Shown one piece after another: positions 51,269-60,029 of a stretch of 64,000 nucleotides of DNA (position 1 is its first letter; every line of letters begins with the position of its first letter). Under the pieces are notes generated by a model. It saw nothing but the letters and a program-made list of their open reading frames with translations, had not been told where the DNA came from and did no database searches. This stretch comes from Allosaccharopolyspora coralli. Its GTDB lineage: Bacteria; Actinomycetota; Actinomycetes; Mycobacteriales; Pseudonocardiaceae. The stretch is from assembly GCF_009664835.1 (NCBI RefSeq), contig NZ_CP045929.1:1922001-1986000 (forward strand), written 5' to 3'. Position numbers and translations under genes: made by a program.

Positions 51269-51438
51269 GGCGACGAGAGGACGTTGGCCTGCTGCGTGTG
51301 CGCGTCGAGGACGCCGCTGAATGAACCAACTTCCGCTTCCCGGCTGCGCTCATCGAGTGAACAATCGAGATTGTGCTGCGGATCAACTCGTGTGTTCGGC
51401 ATCGTTTCGGACGTCAGCACCGATTCAAGGAGTCGAGA

Positions 51439-52539
51439 ATGGCGAAGTCAATTCCGGAAGGGCCGGAAGCGGGTTCCGTCACTGGGGGTCCCGACCCTGA
51501 AGTGGCTCGTGTCGTATACGCTGTCGGAGAGGATATGGACGTCTCTGACAAGGTGCTGCTGGCTGCGTTCGAGGCAGCGCTCGTCGAGTCGGGGATGCGG
51601 AACCTCGATTACGGCGATCGTGATTCCGTCGGCGTATTCCAGCAGCGTCCGAGCCAGGGCTGGGGATCCGCGAGCGATTGCATGAAGGTGCCCTACGCAT
51701 CGCGTCAGTTCTGCACGCGGGCGCAGGAGGCCGAGAAGGACGATCCGAAACTGTCCGCGGGCGAACTGGCACAGGTTGTCCAGCGGTCGGCGTACCCGGA
51801 TCGTTACGGCAAGGTTGAAGACCGAGCGCGCGCACTCGTCGAGTATGCGAAGAAGACTTGTGCGACGGAGGCAACGCGCGCCCGCGACGACCGTGCACCG
51901 GATTGGGCGGAGCGCAGCGAGGGGCGGTTCACGCAGACTCTCGAGTACATGTACGACGAACTGAGAACGAACCAGAACGCGCCGCTGACATGGGCGATCT
52001 GGATGCTCAACAAGCCGTGGGCGCCGGATGTGGATCCTGCTGACATCGCGGCGCGGCTGTTCGACGGCGCGACATGGACGAAATGGTTGGAACTGTTGGA
52101 CGACGCGGCCGATCGGCCGAGTGCGTTCGTGTTGTTCGGGGTCATGGTTGCGCCAGGCATGCCGTGGGACCACAAGCCGAAGATTCAGCGCATGTTCGAT
52201 CTGAACTCCAACAATTCCGACGAGTTGTACTTCAAGATCCCGGACGATTCGGCCGGGCGCGAGGTTTTCTACGACATCTGGTCCAACATGCACTACGGCT
52301 ACGTCGGACGAGCGGCTGGTTTCGATGAGGGACCGCTTCATGCGGCTCCGCAATTGCCTGGTACCGGCGAACACGACCCGGGCGACGTGATCACGATGCA
52401 AGCCGGAATGGACCTGTGGGACGAACACGGTGACGAGATGACGGTCGGCCAGTTCAGCGCCAAGGTGTACGCCACGATCGACGAACTGGACGCTGCCACT
52501 CCGAACCTCGACCAGGTCCGGAAATGGACGAAGCCCTAG
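51439..52539 (+). CDS. Polymorphic toxin: lysozyme-like domain plus Ntox44-type C-terminus
   Basis: A 366-residue two-domain protein. Residues about 20-110 resemble the transglycosylase/lysozyme-like domain of actinobacterial cell-wall hydrolases (LAAFEAALVESGMRN, YGDRDSVGVFQQRPSQGWG). Residues about 180-366 resemble polymorphic toxin domain Ntox44 (MPWDHKPKIQRMF near 241-253, then FYDIWSNMHYGYVGRAAGF near 277-296), predicted nucleases. No signal peptide; likely exported by a contact or T7SS-type route. ATG 51439 follows CAAGGAG. The next gene starts directly after its stop and encodes a membrane protein, the immunity candidate. The Ntox44 match is by memory of conserved residues. Confidence 0.68.
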   Translation: MAKSIPEGPEAGSVTGGPDPEVARVVYAVGEDMDVSDKVLLAAFEAALVESGMRNLDYGDRDSVGVFQQRPSQGWGSASDCMKVPYASRQFCTRAQEAEKDDPKLSAGELAQVVQRSAYPDRYGKVEDRARALVEYAKKTCATEATRARDDRAPDWAERSEGRFTQTLEYMYDELRTNQNAPLTWAIWMLNKPWAPDVDPADIAARLFDGATWTKWLELLDDAADRPSAFVLFGVMVAPGMPWDHKPKIQRMFDLNSNNSDELYFKIPDDSAGREVFYDIWSNMHYGYVGRAAGFDEGPLHAAPQLPGTGEHDPGDVITMQAGMDLWDEHGDEMTVGQFSAKVYATIDELDAATPNLDQVRKWTKP

Positions 52540-53112
52540 ATGTTTCGGCGAAAGACTTGGTTGGTCGTCACTGTGGGGGCGGTCGTGCTGCTGTGTGGTG
52601 CGGCCGTCCTCTGGTGGCTTCCGTTGGCGGGACAGCAGCGTGCGGAACGGCCTGTAGCGGAACTGATGAAGCCGGGCAACCCCGCGCTGCCCGGACCATG
52701 GTCACGGTCGGACACGGCGGCAGATTCGAGCGACTCCGAGGGCACACGTTCGTGGGTGGGGCCGGATCGCGCCGAGATCGACCAGACGATCCGGCGGTAC
52801 GCCTCGCCGGTGTGGTCTTCGTGGGCGTTCTCTCGTGCCGACCCGGTCAGTGAGCACGGCGAGTATTTCGATGCGATCGTCGAACGTCGCCCGCCGCGCC
52901 CGTTGACTTCTGCCGAGCAGGAACGGTTCTTCTGTGGCCAGATCCACGGACGCCCGGGGGCGTGCGACAACTGGTGGGTGCAGTTGCGCTATGGGCAGTA
53001 TGTCGTGAATATCCAGTCCATCGATGTCCCGTCCTCCGATGCCGGCGAGATCCCACCGTGGTTGGCGGAGTTCGTCCGTGAAGCCGATCGATCCATGGCC
53101 GAAGGCGGTTGA
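52540..53112 (+). CDS. Single-pass membrane protein, candidate immunity partner
   Basis: 190 residues: a short basic start, one membrane helix (about 6-28, WLVVTVGAVVLLCGAAVLWW) and an outside domain with two cysteines (RFFCGQIHGRPGACDNWW), probably a disulfide. It starts at the base after the toxin stop, so the pair is cotranscribed. Its last 15 bases and stop are part of a 24-bp direct repeat also present at 59969-59992 before uvrC. Family not recognised; immunity role inferred from position. An outside domain would suit a toxin acting at or crossing the envelope. Confidence 0.6.
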   Translation: MFRRKTWLVVTVGAVVLLCGAAVLWWLPLAGQQRAERPVAELMKPGNPALPGPWSRSDTAADSSDSEGTRSWVGPDRAEIDQTIRRYASPVWSSWAFSRADPVSEHGEYFDAIVERRPPRPLTSAEQERFFCGQIHGRPGACDNWWVQLRYGQYVVNIQSIDVPSSDAGEIPPWLAEFVREADRSMAEGG

Positions 53113-53119
53113 CCGGCGC
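53096..53119 (+). repeat. 24-bp direct repeat, left copy
   Basis: Starts TGGCCGAAGGCGG and is identical over 24 bp to 59969-59992, with weaker similarity (TCGGGAG, GCCGATCG) on both sides. The left copy contains the stop codon of the 52540 gene; the right copy is non-coding and lies before uvrC. The catabolic genes lie between. Confidence 0.85.
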
Positions 53120-53290
53120 GTGCTCGGGAGCCTCGGATCGAGGGGTCTCCACACGTCAACGTCCCGTAGCGCCACGGGCGTAGCCGGTGCCGACGGTGAT
53201 CCGGCACAAAGAGCAGTGCAGGAACGACTGCCTTGACCGCTGCAGAGCGGGACTGCTCGGAAACGTAGAGCGGTGGCCGAATCCTGCTCG

Positions 53291-53520
53291 TCAGGCCGAG
53301 GCGCGGAGCTCGTGTTCGACAGCGCGGCGGATCCACGACGACAGGGAGCCGTCGTCGTCTGCGGCTGCGCGGCGGGCGTCATCAAGCCGGTCTGGCGGCA
53401 GCCGCACCGGCACCGGTCCGACTGGGCACGCTTGCGTCGTCGCGCAGGGCCCTGCGGTTGCTGGTTCTCCGGATGGGCGTAGAACTCGTATTCCTGCGCG
53501 GGAGTCATGTGCTCGGTCAT
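53291..53520 (-). pseudogene. Frameshifted ribbon-helix-helix protein gene
   Basis: From ATG 53520 the minus strand encodes MTEHMTPAQEYEFYAHPENQ then QPQGPARRRKRAQSD, a start known from small actinomycete proteins. The frame then fails, but in another frame the next bases give VPVRLPPDRLDDARR and SLSSWIRRAVEHEL, a ribbon-helix-helix (CopG-like) DNA-binding domain ending at TGA 53291-53293. One lost base near 53412-53420 (probably a C in GACC-GGTGCC) explains this. It is either a true frameshift or a sequencing error. No toxin partner is seen; the rest of the 53113-53664 gap holds nothing recognised. Confidence 0.7.
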
Positions 53521-53664
53521 CGACCCCTCCGGTATCGAACCGACTACACACGACTACCCCTGGAGGGTGATCGCCTGCTCAGGTGCGGGTCGAGGGCGCC
53601 GCTGACTGAACCGGCTCCCCTCCTGGTGCGATCATCGAGGCTCGGGAGAGGAAGGTGGGCGCCG

Positions 53665-54951
53665 ATGCGAGCCTGGATGGCCCTGCTGCGGCCTGCTACG
53701 GAGATCAGCGCCGTGAACAGTGGTCCTGCGAGTTCAGCAGCCACGGTCGCCGAAGCTGCGAGGATTCTGGGTGAGGACGCGGCGGCGTGGGCGGTAGAGA
53801 CCGCCGCGACGATCACCGAAGAGGTGAAGACCGCCGCGCAGGAGGATGCGGACCTGGCGTTGACCGGGCTTGAGCGGCGGGCCTGCGAGGCGTGTCTGCT
53901 CACCGTGCTGGGTTCCCTGCGATCCGACGCGGAAGCGATGACCAGGGCGCCGCAGGAAGCTGTCGAGCAGGTGCGGCTGGCGGTGCGGCAGGGTACCGCG
54001 ATCGACACTGTGCTGCGTGTGGTGTGGATGTGTCACACGGCGGTTCAGGACCGTTTGCTGACGGTGATCAGCGAAGCGGTGCCGCCGGGGGAGCTGGTGA
54101 ACGAGGTCCGCGTGCTCAGCCGCCAGCTGCTCGCCTTTGTCGACCTGTTGGTGCGCGAGCTCTCGGCGGCCTATGAGGCCGAACGCGCCGTGTGGCAGAA
54201 CCGGATCACCGCGGCCAGGAGGCAGGTCGTGGACGAGATCCTGCGCACCTCCCGTGCTTCGGACGGAGCCGAATCGGTGCTGGGGATTCGCTTGACGGGA
54301 CAGCATCTCGCGGGCGTGTTGTGGACCGACGACGCGGTCTCCGACGGCGGAAAGAATACTCCCGTAGCACGGTATGTGAGCCAGGTAGCGTCGCGGGTCG
54401 GCGCGGCCGGGACGCTGGTGCTCGAGCTGCCGGACGGTTCGACCGGTGTCGTCTGGTCGTTGCCGGGCACCCGGATGGAAGGGCTGGTCGAAGCGGTACG
54501 AGTGATCGAGCGCCCCCGAGCCACGTCTCTGGCGCTGGGGCCGGTGGGCACGGGCGTGGCGGGATTTCGGCACACCGTGCTCGGTGCACGCCAGGCGGCG
54601 TCCGTCGGTCGGCGACAGGGGACCGTGGGGGCGTGGGCACACGACGACGTGGCACTGCTCGCGCTTCTGCTCGCCGATCCGGATGCTGCCGGGCGGTACG
54701 TGCTTGCCGTACTCGGTGACTTGACCGGTGCCGACGTCAAGTCGGCCGCTATCCGGGAGACCTTGGCCGCCTACCTTCGGCACGGTCGCAGCCGGACGGC
54801 GGCCGCGCAGGAACTCTCGCTGGCCGCGAACACGGTCGCCTACCGCGTTCGTCAGGCGGAGCAACTCCTCGGCCGCCCGGCCACGGAACGGGCGACCGAC
54901 ACCGTGATCGCGCTGTTGCTGACCCACGAGTTCACGGCCCTGCTGGAGTAA
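53665..54951 (+). CDS. PucR/CdaR-family transcriptional regulator
   Basis: A 428-residue regulator. The N-terminal helical sensor-like region (residues 1-170), a GGDEF-like degenerate central part (about 180-310), and the PucR C-terminal helix-turn-helix (about 365-420; LRHGRSRTAAAQELSLAANT then VAYRVRQAEQLLGRP) are in usual order. The open frame reaches 53458, but ATG 53665 is preceded by GAGAGGAAGG. It stands just ahead of the oxidase-dioxygenase-dehydrogenase genes in the same direction and probably activates them in response to an aromatic substrate. Confidence 0.87.
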   Translation: MRAWMALLRPATEISAVNSGPASSAATVAEAARILGEDAAAWAVETAATITEEVKTAAQEDADLALTGLERRACEACLLTVLGSLRSDAEAMTRAPQEAVEQVRLAVRQGTAIDTVLRVVWMCHTAVQDRLLTVISEAVPPGELVNEVRVLSRQLLAFVDLLVRELSAAYEAERAVWQNRITAARRQVVDEILRTSRASDGAESVLGIRLTGQHLAGVLWTDDAVSDGGKNTPVARYVSQVASRVGAAGTLVLELPDGSTGVVWSLPGTRMEGLVEAVRVIERPRATSLALGPVGTGVAGFRHTVLGARQAASVGRRQGTVGAWAHDDVALLALLLADPDAAGRYVLAVLGDLTGADVKSAAIRETLAAYLRHGRSRTAAAQELSLAANTVAYRVRQAEQLLGRPATERATDTVIALLLTHEFTALLE

Positions 54952-54968
54952 CGGCCACTTCGGCACCT

Positions 54969-55013
54969 GCTGATTTGCGTCACGGCACCAAACGATCAGC
55001 GCGTTTCTATCGT
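54969..55013 (+). promoter_or_regulatory. Inverted repeat and -10 candidate before the oxidase gene
   Basis: GCTGAT (54969-54974) and ATCAGC (54995-55000), with inner TTTG/CAAA similarity, sit just ahead of the -10-like TATCGT (55008-55013). It could be the PucR-type operator and promoter of the catabolic operon. Confidence 0.4.
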
Positions 55014-55097
55014 CGACGAGCGAGAGTGGTGGGCACTCCGCAGTCGACCATGAGGGCACGGGGCACGACGCGGTGCCCACCGGCGCTGGAGCAGGTG

Positions 55098-56681
55098 ATG
55101 ACCGCAGAAGCACGAGTCGACCTACCCACGGCGAGCCTCGATGAGGCCTACGCGCGTGTGGTCCACGCACTCGGAGAGCAAGCCGTGTTGACGGATTCGG
55201 ACTCGGTGCGCGAGTTCCACGACCCTTACGAGGGGGCGTCGGCCACGGAGTTCCAGCCGTCGTTCGTCGTACAGCCGGCCGGGGTCGAGGAGATTCGGCA
55301 GACCCTTCGGATCGCCGCCGAGTGCGAGGTCCCGGTGTGGACCTCGTCGACCGGCCGCAACTACGGCTACGGCGGGTCCGCACCGGTGGTCAACGGGTCC
55401 ATCGTGCTCAATCTGCGTCGCATGAACCGGATTCTGGAGATCGACGAACAGGGAGCTTTCGCACTCGTCGAACCCGGAGTGCGGTTCTTCGATCTGTACT
55501 CGGAGCTGAAGCAACGTGGGCTGAGGCTGTGGATGTCGGTTCCGGATCTCGGTTGGGGCAGCATCGTCGGCAACACGCTCGAGCACGGTTACGGCTACAC
55601 CGTGTACGGGGATCACGCCTCGGCCGTCTGCGGCATGGAGGTCGTTCTCGCCTCCGGCGAGATCGTGCGCACCGGACTGGGGGCGATGGACGACAGCCCC
55701 CTCTGGCAGCGGCACCCACGCGGGTTCGGTCCCGCACTCGACGGCATGTTCATGCAGTCGAACTTCGGCGTCGTGACCAAGATGGGTATCTGGTTGATGC
55801 CGGAACCCGAGACGTGCACGACGGGATCGGTCATCTGCCACCGCGACGAGGACATCGCGGACCTCGTCGACGCGCTGTCGCCGCTCGTTCTCGACGGCAC
55901 CATCCAAGGACATCCACTCATCACCAGCTCACCGGAACCCGACGGGGGCCGAGCCACACCGGATCAGGACACCGACGGCCTGACCACACAGCAGAAGCTC
56001 TCGGCCACCCTGCCTCCGGGACGCTGGGACGCCCGCGTCGCCTTCTACGGGCGCGAGAACGTCGTGCGGGCGCAAGAGGAGGCGCTGCGCGAAGCCGTCG
56101 CGCACCTGCCGGAGGTGACCGTCGACCTGCGCAGCTACCCCGGCGACGTCGCCGCCGACGACGTCCACCCGTTGGATCTCGTGCCGGCCGGTATCCCGAA
56201 CATGTACCTGCTGGAGCTGATGCAGAAACACTTCGGGGACCGCGTCGGCCACCTGGACTTCTCACCGGTCATCCCGTTCACCGGCGAGGCGGCCGCGAGG
56301 CACGAACGCATGGTGCAGCACATTCTCGCCGAGGAAGGCCTGGTCGGTGCCTTCGGTTGGATAGCCAACCCACGCAGTCTGGTGGGCGCGTGCATGGTGT
56401 TCTTCGACATCGACGACGAGCACGAGAGACGCGCCGCGCACCGGGCGGTGTACCGGATGTGCGATCGGGCAGCCGAATGGGGCTGGAGCGAGTACCGGGC
56501 GCATCCCGCGCTGGTGGACAAGGTCACCGCCAACTTCAGCTTCGGCGACCACGCCCTGTCCCGCGTGTACACCACCCTCAAGGACGCGCTCGACCCGGCC
56601 GGTGTCCTCTCTCCCGGGAACCACGGGATCTGGCCGTCCTCGCCCGCTCAGCACCAGGACTCGCGAAAGGGAACAGCATGA
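55098..56681 (+). CDS. VAO-family FAD oxidase (4-alkylphenol/eugenol oxidase-like)
   Basis: A 527-residue flavoprotein of the vanillyl-alcohol oxidase/4-cresol dehydrogenase family. The FAD-binding PP-loop STGRNYGYGGSAP is near residue 75; VPDLGWGSIVGNTLEHGYGY resembles the D/G-rich substrate region of Rhodococcus eugenol oxidase; and the phenolate-binding Tyr-Arg pair is in GWSEYRAHPALVDKV. A His near VHPLDLVPAGIPN could be the covalent FAD anchor, as in EUGO, but spacing differs. It should oxidise the benzylic carbon of 4-alkylphenols or 4-allylphenols. ATG 55098 is chosen over ATG 55050. It overlaps the next gene's start. Confidence 0.85.
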   Translation: MTAEARVDLPTASLDEAYARVVHALGEQAVLTDSDSVREFHDPYEGASATEFQPSFVVQPAGVEEIRQTLRIAAECEVPVWTSSTGRNYGYGGSAPVVNGSIVLNLRRMNRILEIDEQGAFALVEPGVRFFDLYSELKQRGLRLWMSVPDLGWGSIVGNTLEHGYGYTVYGDHASAVCGMEVVLASGEIVRTGLGAMDDSPLWQRHPRGFGPALDGMFMQSNFGVVTKMGIWLMPEPETCTTGSVICHRDEDIADLVDALSPLVLDGTIQGHPLITSSPEPDGGRATPDQDTDGLTTQQKLSATLPPGRWDARVAFYGRENVVRAQEEALREAVAHLPEVTVDLRSYPGDVAADDVHPLDLVPAGIPNMYLLELMQKHFGDRVGHLDFSPVIPFTGEAAARHERMVQHILAEEGLVGAFGWIANPRSLVGACMVFFDIDDEHERRAAHRAVYRMCDRAAEWGWSEYRAHPALVDKVTANFSFGDHALSRVYTTLKDALDPAGVLSPGNHGIWPSSPAQHQDSRKGTA

Positions 56682-58207
56682 GCACGCCGACCCGGCGCGT
56701 CACGCCCACCGCTCCGATGTCGATCTCCACGGAACCCCGGACCGTGAGCGCGGACCAGAACTGGCCGACCGACAACAAGTTCCTCAACGGCCCGTTCGCG
56801 CCGTGGACTGAGGAAAGCGAAGGCTATGACCTGGAAGTCCACGGAGAAATTCCCGGGGACCTCGCAGGCGCGTTGTTCCGCATCTCCTCCAACCCCCGGT
56901 TCCAGCCGCGCAACACGGATCGCTATCACTGGTGGGAAGGCGACGGAATGGTCGCCGGAATCTACCTGCGCGACGGCAAGGCGTCGTTTCGCACCACCTG
57001 GGTGGCGACCGACTCGATGAAGGTCGAAGTCGACCAGGGTGAAGCCGTCTACAGCGGATTCGTCAACGGAGGCACCCCCGGACGCCTGCCTCAGGGAGCA
57101 CCGCCGAGCAAGAACGTGGCCAACACCAACGTCGGCATCTTCGACGACCACCTGCTCGTGTACTACGAAGGCGGCCTTCCCCACGCGATGCACCCGCAGA
57201 CGCTGGAAACCTACGGTACGTACGACTTCCACGGCGGGATCGACGTACTGTGCACCGCCCACTACAAAGTCGATCCGGATAGCGGGGACCTGCTTTTCTT
57301 CGCTGCGACCGGCCCGGTGGTCACGTGGTACCGCGCCGACGTCAAGACCGGCCGGATCATCGACTCGCACAGCGTCGACATCGGTGTGCCAGCGCTGCTG
57401 CACGACTTCGTCGTCAGCGACAACTACGCGATCTTCCTCGTCTCGCCCAGCCAGTTCCGTCCGGACCGCATCAAGGAGGGGCGGCCCGGCGTGGTCTGGG
57501 ACGAGGACAGCCTGCCGCACGGCACCCAGATCGTCATGATGGACCGCCGCACCCACGAGGTGAGCGCCTACGAGGCCGGTGACGTCTTCGCCCCGACGCA
57601 CTTCTACAACGCCTATGAAACCGGCGACGAGGTCGTCATCGACGTGCACCGGATCTCCCGTCTGGGCAACCCGGCCGAAGGGGGGAACACTCCGGCCAGT
57701 TCCCACGAATGGTTCCCGCCCGCCTACTCCTGGCAATGGCGGGTCGACACCCGCACCGGCGCAGTCGCCAACCGGATGATCTGTGGCGTCGCCGGAGAGT
57801 TCCCGAAGATCAACGACGAGTACGTCGGCAAGCCCTACCGGTACGGCTACTTCGCCGCCACCCGTGACCTGGCCACCGACACGATGACCGACGGCATGGC
57901 TCGCCACGACTTCGCCACCGACTCCACCGTGGTCGTCAACGGCCCGGGCCCGCTCACCAGCCCCAGTGAACCGGTGTTCGTCGCCCGTGAGAACGCACGC
58001 ACCGAGGACGACGGATACCTTCTCGCGCTGTGGTGGAATCGCGAGACCGGACTCAGCGAACTGCTCATCCACGACGCCGCCGACCTGGTGACCGAACCGC
58101 TGGCCCGGGTGAAACTGCCCGTACGGGTGCCGTTCGGATTCCACGGAAGCTGGGCCGACCACAGTGTGTTGGACCAGAGTATCGCCACACTCGCAGCATC
58201 CGAGTGA
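56678..58207 (+). CDS. Carotenoid-oxygenase family dioxygenase (isoeugenol/lignostilbene-cleaving type)
   Basis: A 509-residue seven-bladed propeller dioxygenase with the four iron histidines in their usual contexts: CTAHYK, LLHDFV, PTHFYNAY and FGFHGSW. Bacterial members cleave isoeugenol, vinylguaiacol or stilbenes to aldehydes such as vanillin. Its start overlaps the oxidase stop (ATGA), so the oxidase product likely is its substrate. A dehydrogenase follows. Carotenoid substrates cannot be excluded, but context favours phenylpropenes. Confidence 0.85.
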   Translation: MSTPTRRVTPTAPMSISTEPRTVSADQNWPTDNKFLNGPFAPWTEESEGYDLEVHGEIPGDLAGALFRISSNPRFQPRNTDRYHWWEGDGMVAGIYLRDGKASFRTTWVATDSMKVEVDQGEAVYSGFVNGGTPGRLPQGAPPSKNVANTNVGIFDDHLLVYYEGGLPHAMHPQTLETYGTYDFHGGIDVLCTAHYKVDPDSGDLLFFAATGPVVTWYRADVKTGRIIDSHSVDIGVPALLHDFVVSDNYAIFLVSPSQFRPDRIKEGRPGVVWDEDSLPHGTQIVMMDRRTHEVSAYEAGDVFAPTHFYNAYETGDEVVIDVHRISRLGNPAEGGNTPASSHEWFPPAYSWQWRVDTRTGAVANRMICGVAGEFPKINDEYVGKPYRYGYFAATRDLATDTMTDGMARHDFATDSTVVVNGPGPLTSPSEPVFVARENARTEDDGYLLALWWNRETGLSELLIHDAADLVTEPLARVKLPVRVPFGFHGSWADHSVLDQSIATLAASE

Positions 58208-58238
58208 TCGACACCCTTCACAGCGACAGGAGACTTCC

Positions 58239-59711
58239 ATGAACGCCTCCCTCAGCACCGATGCCGTTCGTCCGAAGTGGAGCGGCAAGGTCTTCGACGG
58301 CTCGTGGGTCGACGGCGCCGGTGGCACCGTCCCGGTCACGGCACCGGCGACCGGGAAGCAGATCGCGACGGTCGGGTACGCCTCGAGCGGCGACGTCGAT
58401 CATGCCGTCGACGTCGCCGGAAAATCCCAACGTGCCTGGGCCGCCCTGACCTACGATCAGCGTGCCGCGGTGTTCCGCAGGGCAGCCGGCCTGCTCGCCG
58501 ACGACCCCGGCCGCCTCGTGAACTGGCTGGTGCCGGAATCGGGCTCCGGGCAGGGCAAGGCGCAGTTCGAGGCCGGTCTGGTGGTCAGCGAACTCGAGGA
58601 GGCCGCTGCGCTGGCGTCGGAACCCTACGGGGAGCTGCTGCGCAGCACGAAGCCCCGGATGTCGTTCGCCCGCCGGATCCCGCACGGAGTGGTCGGCGTG
58701 ATCTCGCCGTTCAACTTTCCGGCCATCCTTTCGACCCGGTCGGTGGCACCGGCACTGGCCGCGGGCAACGCGGTGGTGCTCAAGCCGGATCCCCGCACCC
58801 CGATCTCCGGCGGGTTGGCGCTGGCCGAACTGCTGGCCGAAGCGGGCCTGCCCGAAGGGCTGCTGCACGTGCTCCCCGGAGGGGCGGACGCCGGTGCGGC
58901 GCTGGTGGAACACCCCCGCGTTCCGTGCCTGTCCTTCACCGGATCCACGGCCGCAGGCCGCTCGATCGCCGCGGCGGCCGCGCCGCTGCTCAAGAAGGTG
59001 CACCTCGAACTCGGCGGCAACAACGCCCTGCTCGTGCTGCCCGACGCCGACCTCGACGACGCCGCGTCCGCAGGGGCGTGGGGCTCGTTCCTGCATCAGG
59101 GCCAGATCTGCATGACGGCAGGTCGCCACCTGGTACACACCTCGATGGCCGAGGCCTACGTGGCGAAGCTCGCCGCGAAGGCCGACGCCATCGCGGTCGG
59201 CGATCCCACCGATGCCGCCAACGCCCTGGGGCCGGTCATCGACGAACAACAGCGCGACAGGATCCACGATCTCGTCACCCGCACGGTCGAGCAGGGGGCG
59301 AGTCTGGCCGCAGGTGGCACCTACGACGGGCTGTTCTACCGGCCCACCGTGCTCGCCGACCTGGCCTACGATGCTCCTGCGTTCCAGGAGGAAGTCTTCG
59401 GCCCCGTCGCGCCCGTGATCACCTACGAGACCGTGGACGAGGCTCTCGAGATCATCAACTCCAGTGAGTACGGCCTGTCGGTGTCCATCCTCACCGAGGA
59501 CACGTACCGCGCGATCGAACTCAGCGAGCAGATCGAGTCCGGAGCCGTGCACATCAACGACCAGACCGTCGACGACGAGAGCGTCGCTCCTTTCGGTGGG
59601 CTCAAAGCCTCGGGAACCGGTGGGCGCTTCGGCGGCAAGGCGAATCTCGACACCTTCAGCGACGTGCAGTGGGTGACCGCCCAGTCGCGCATTCAGCGGT
59701 ACCCGTTCTGA
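58239..59711 (+). CDS. vdh: Aldehyde dehydrogenase, vanillin/benzaldehyde dehydrogenase type
   Basis: A 490-residue NAD(P)-dependent ALDH. The catalytic Cys is in HQGQICMTAGRH, the Glu in LELGGNN, with FTGSTAAGRSI and the EVFGPVAPV region. The end GGRFGGKANLDTF then QWVTAQSRIQRYPF is typical of vanillin dehydrogenases and aromatic ALDHs. ATG 58239 follows ACAGGAGAC. It is 31 bp after the dioxygenase gene and completes the conversion to vanillate or a similar acid. The last gene of the run. Confidence 0.88.
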   Translation: MNASLSTDAVRPKWSGKVFDGSWVDGAGGTVPVTAPATGKQIATVGYASSGDVDHAVDVAGKSQRAWAALTYDQRAAVFRRAAGLLADDPGRLVNWLVPESGSGQGKAQFEAGLVVSELEEAAALASEPYGELLRSTKPRMSFARRIPHGVVGVISPFNFPAILSTRSVAPALAAGNAVVLKPDPRTPISGGLALAELLAEAGLPEGLLHVLPGGADAGAALVEHPRVPCLSFTGSTAAGRSIAAAAAPLLKKVHLELGGNNALLVLPDADLDDAASAGAWGSFLHQGQICMTAGRHLVHTSMAEAYVAKLAAKADAIAVGDPTDAANALGPVIDEQQRDRIHDLVTRTVEQGASLAAGGTYDGLFYRPTVLADLAYDAPAFQEEVFGPVAPVITYETVDEALEIINSSEYGLSVSILTEDTYRAIELSEQIESGAVHINDQTVDDESVAPFGGLKASGTGGRFGGKANLDTFSDVQWVTAQSRIQRYPF

Positions 59712-59713
59712 GC

Positions 59714-59920
59714 TGAGAAGCTGTGTGTGATCCGCGGTTGTGGTCGCTGACCGGCGTCCCAGCTTGCCGCTCGCGGCGTTGGGATCGCCTCGAATACCAG
59801 CACGTACGCAGCGGCGACCCCGGCCTTGCGAGCGAAACCTCCGAACACCGGAGCCGGTCATCATGCTCGGGCTGAGCACGCGAGACCATGCCCTGACGGG
59901 CATCGGAACAAGATCACAGA
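59714..59920 (+). repeat. Family-3 composite repeat, copy B (with insert)
   Basis: Outer parts match 7641-7740 (left half 59714-59752, right half from 59873), with about 110 extra bp in between. It fills most of the ALDH-uvrC gap; the rest shows no gene apart from the 24-bp direct repeat at 59969. Confidence 0.75.
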
Positions 59921-59968
59921 CCGGCACTGATCCGTGCTGATCGGGAGAGGCCGATCGCGATCGGGCCG

Positions 59969-59992
59969 TGGCCGAAGGCGGTTGACCGGCGC
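59969..59992 (+). repeat. 24-bp direct repeat, right copy
   Basis: Identical over 24 bp to 53096-53119, about 40 bp ahead of uvrC. Surrounding bases are also partly similar to the left copy. The pair bounds the RHH remnant, pucR, the oxidase operon and a family-3 repeat. Confidence 0.85.
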
Positions 59993-60029
59993 TGGTCGGG
60001 AGTGTCGGAGGCGGACGTAGGGTGGGGAC

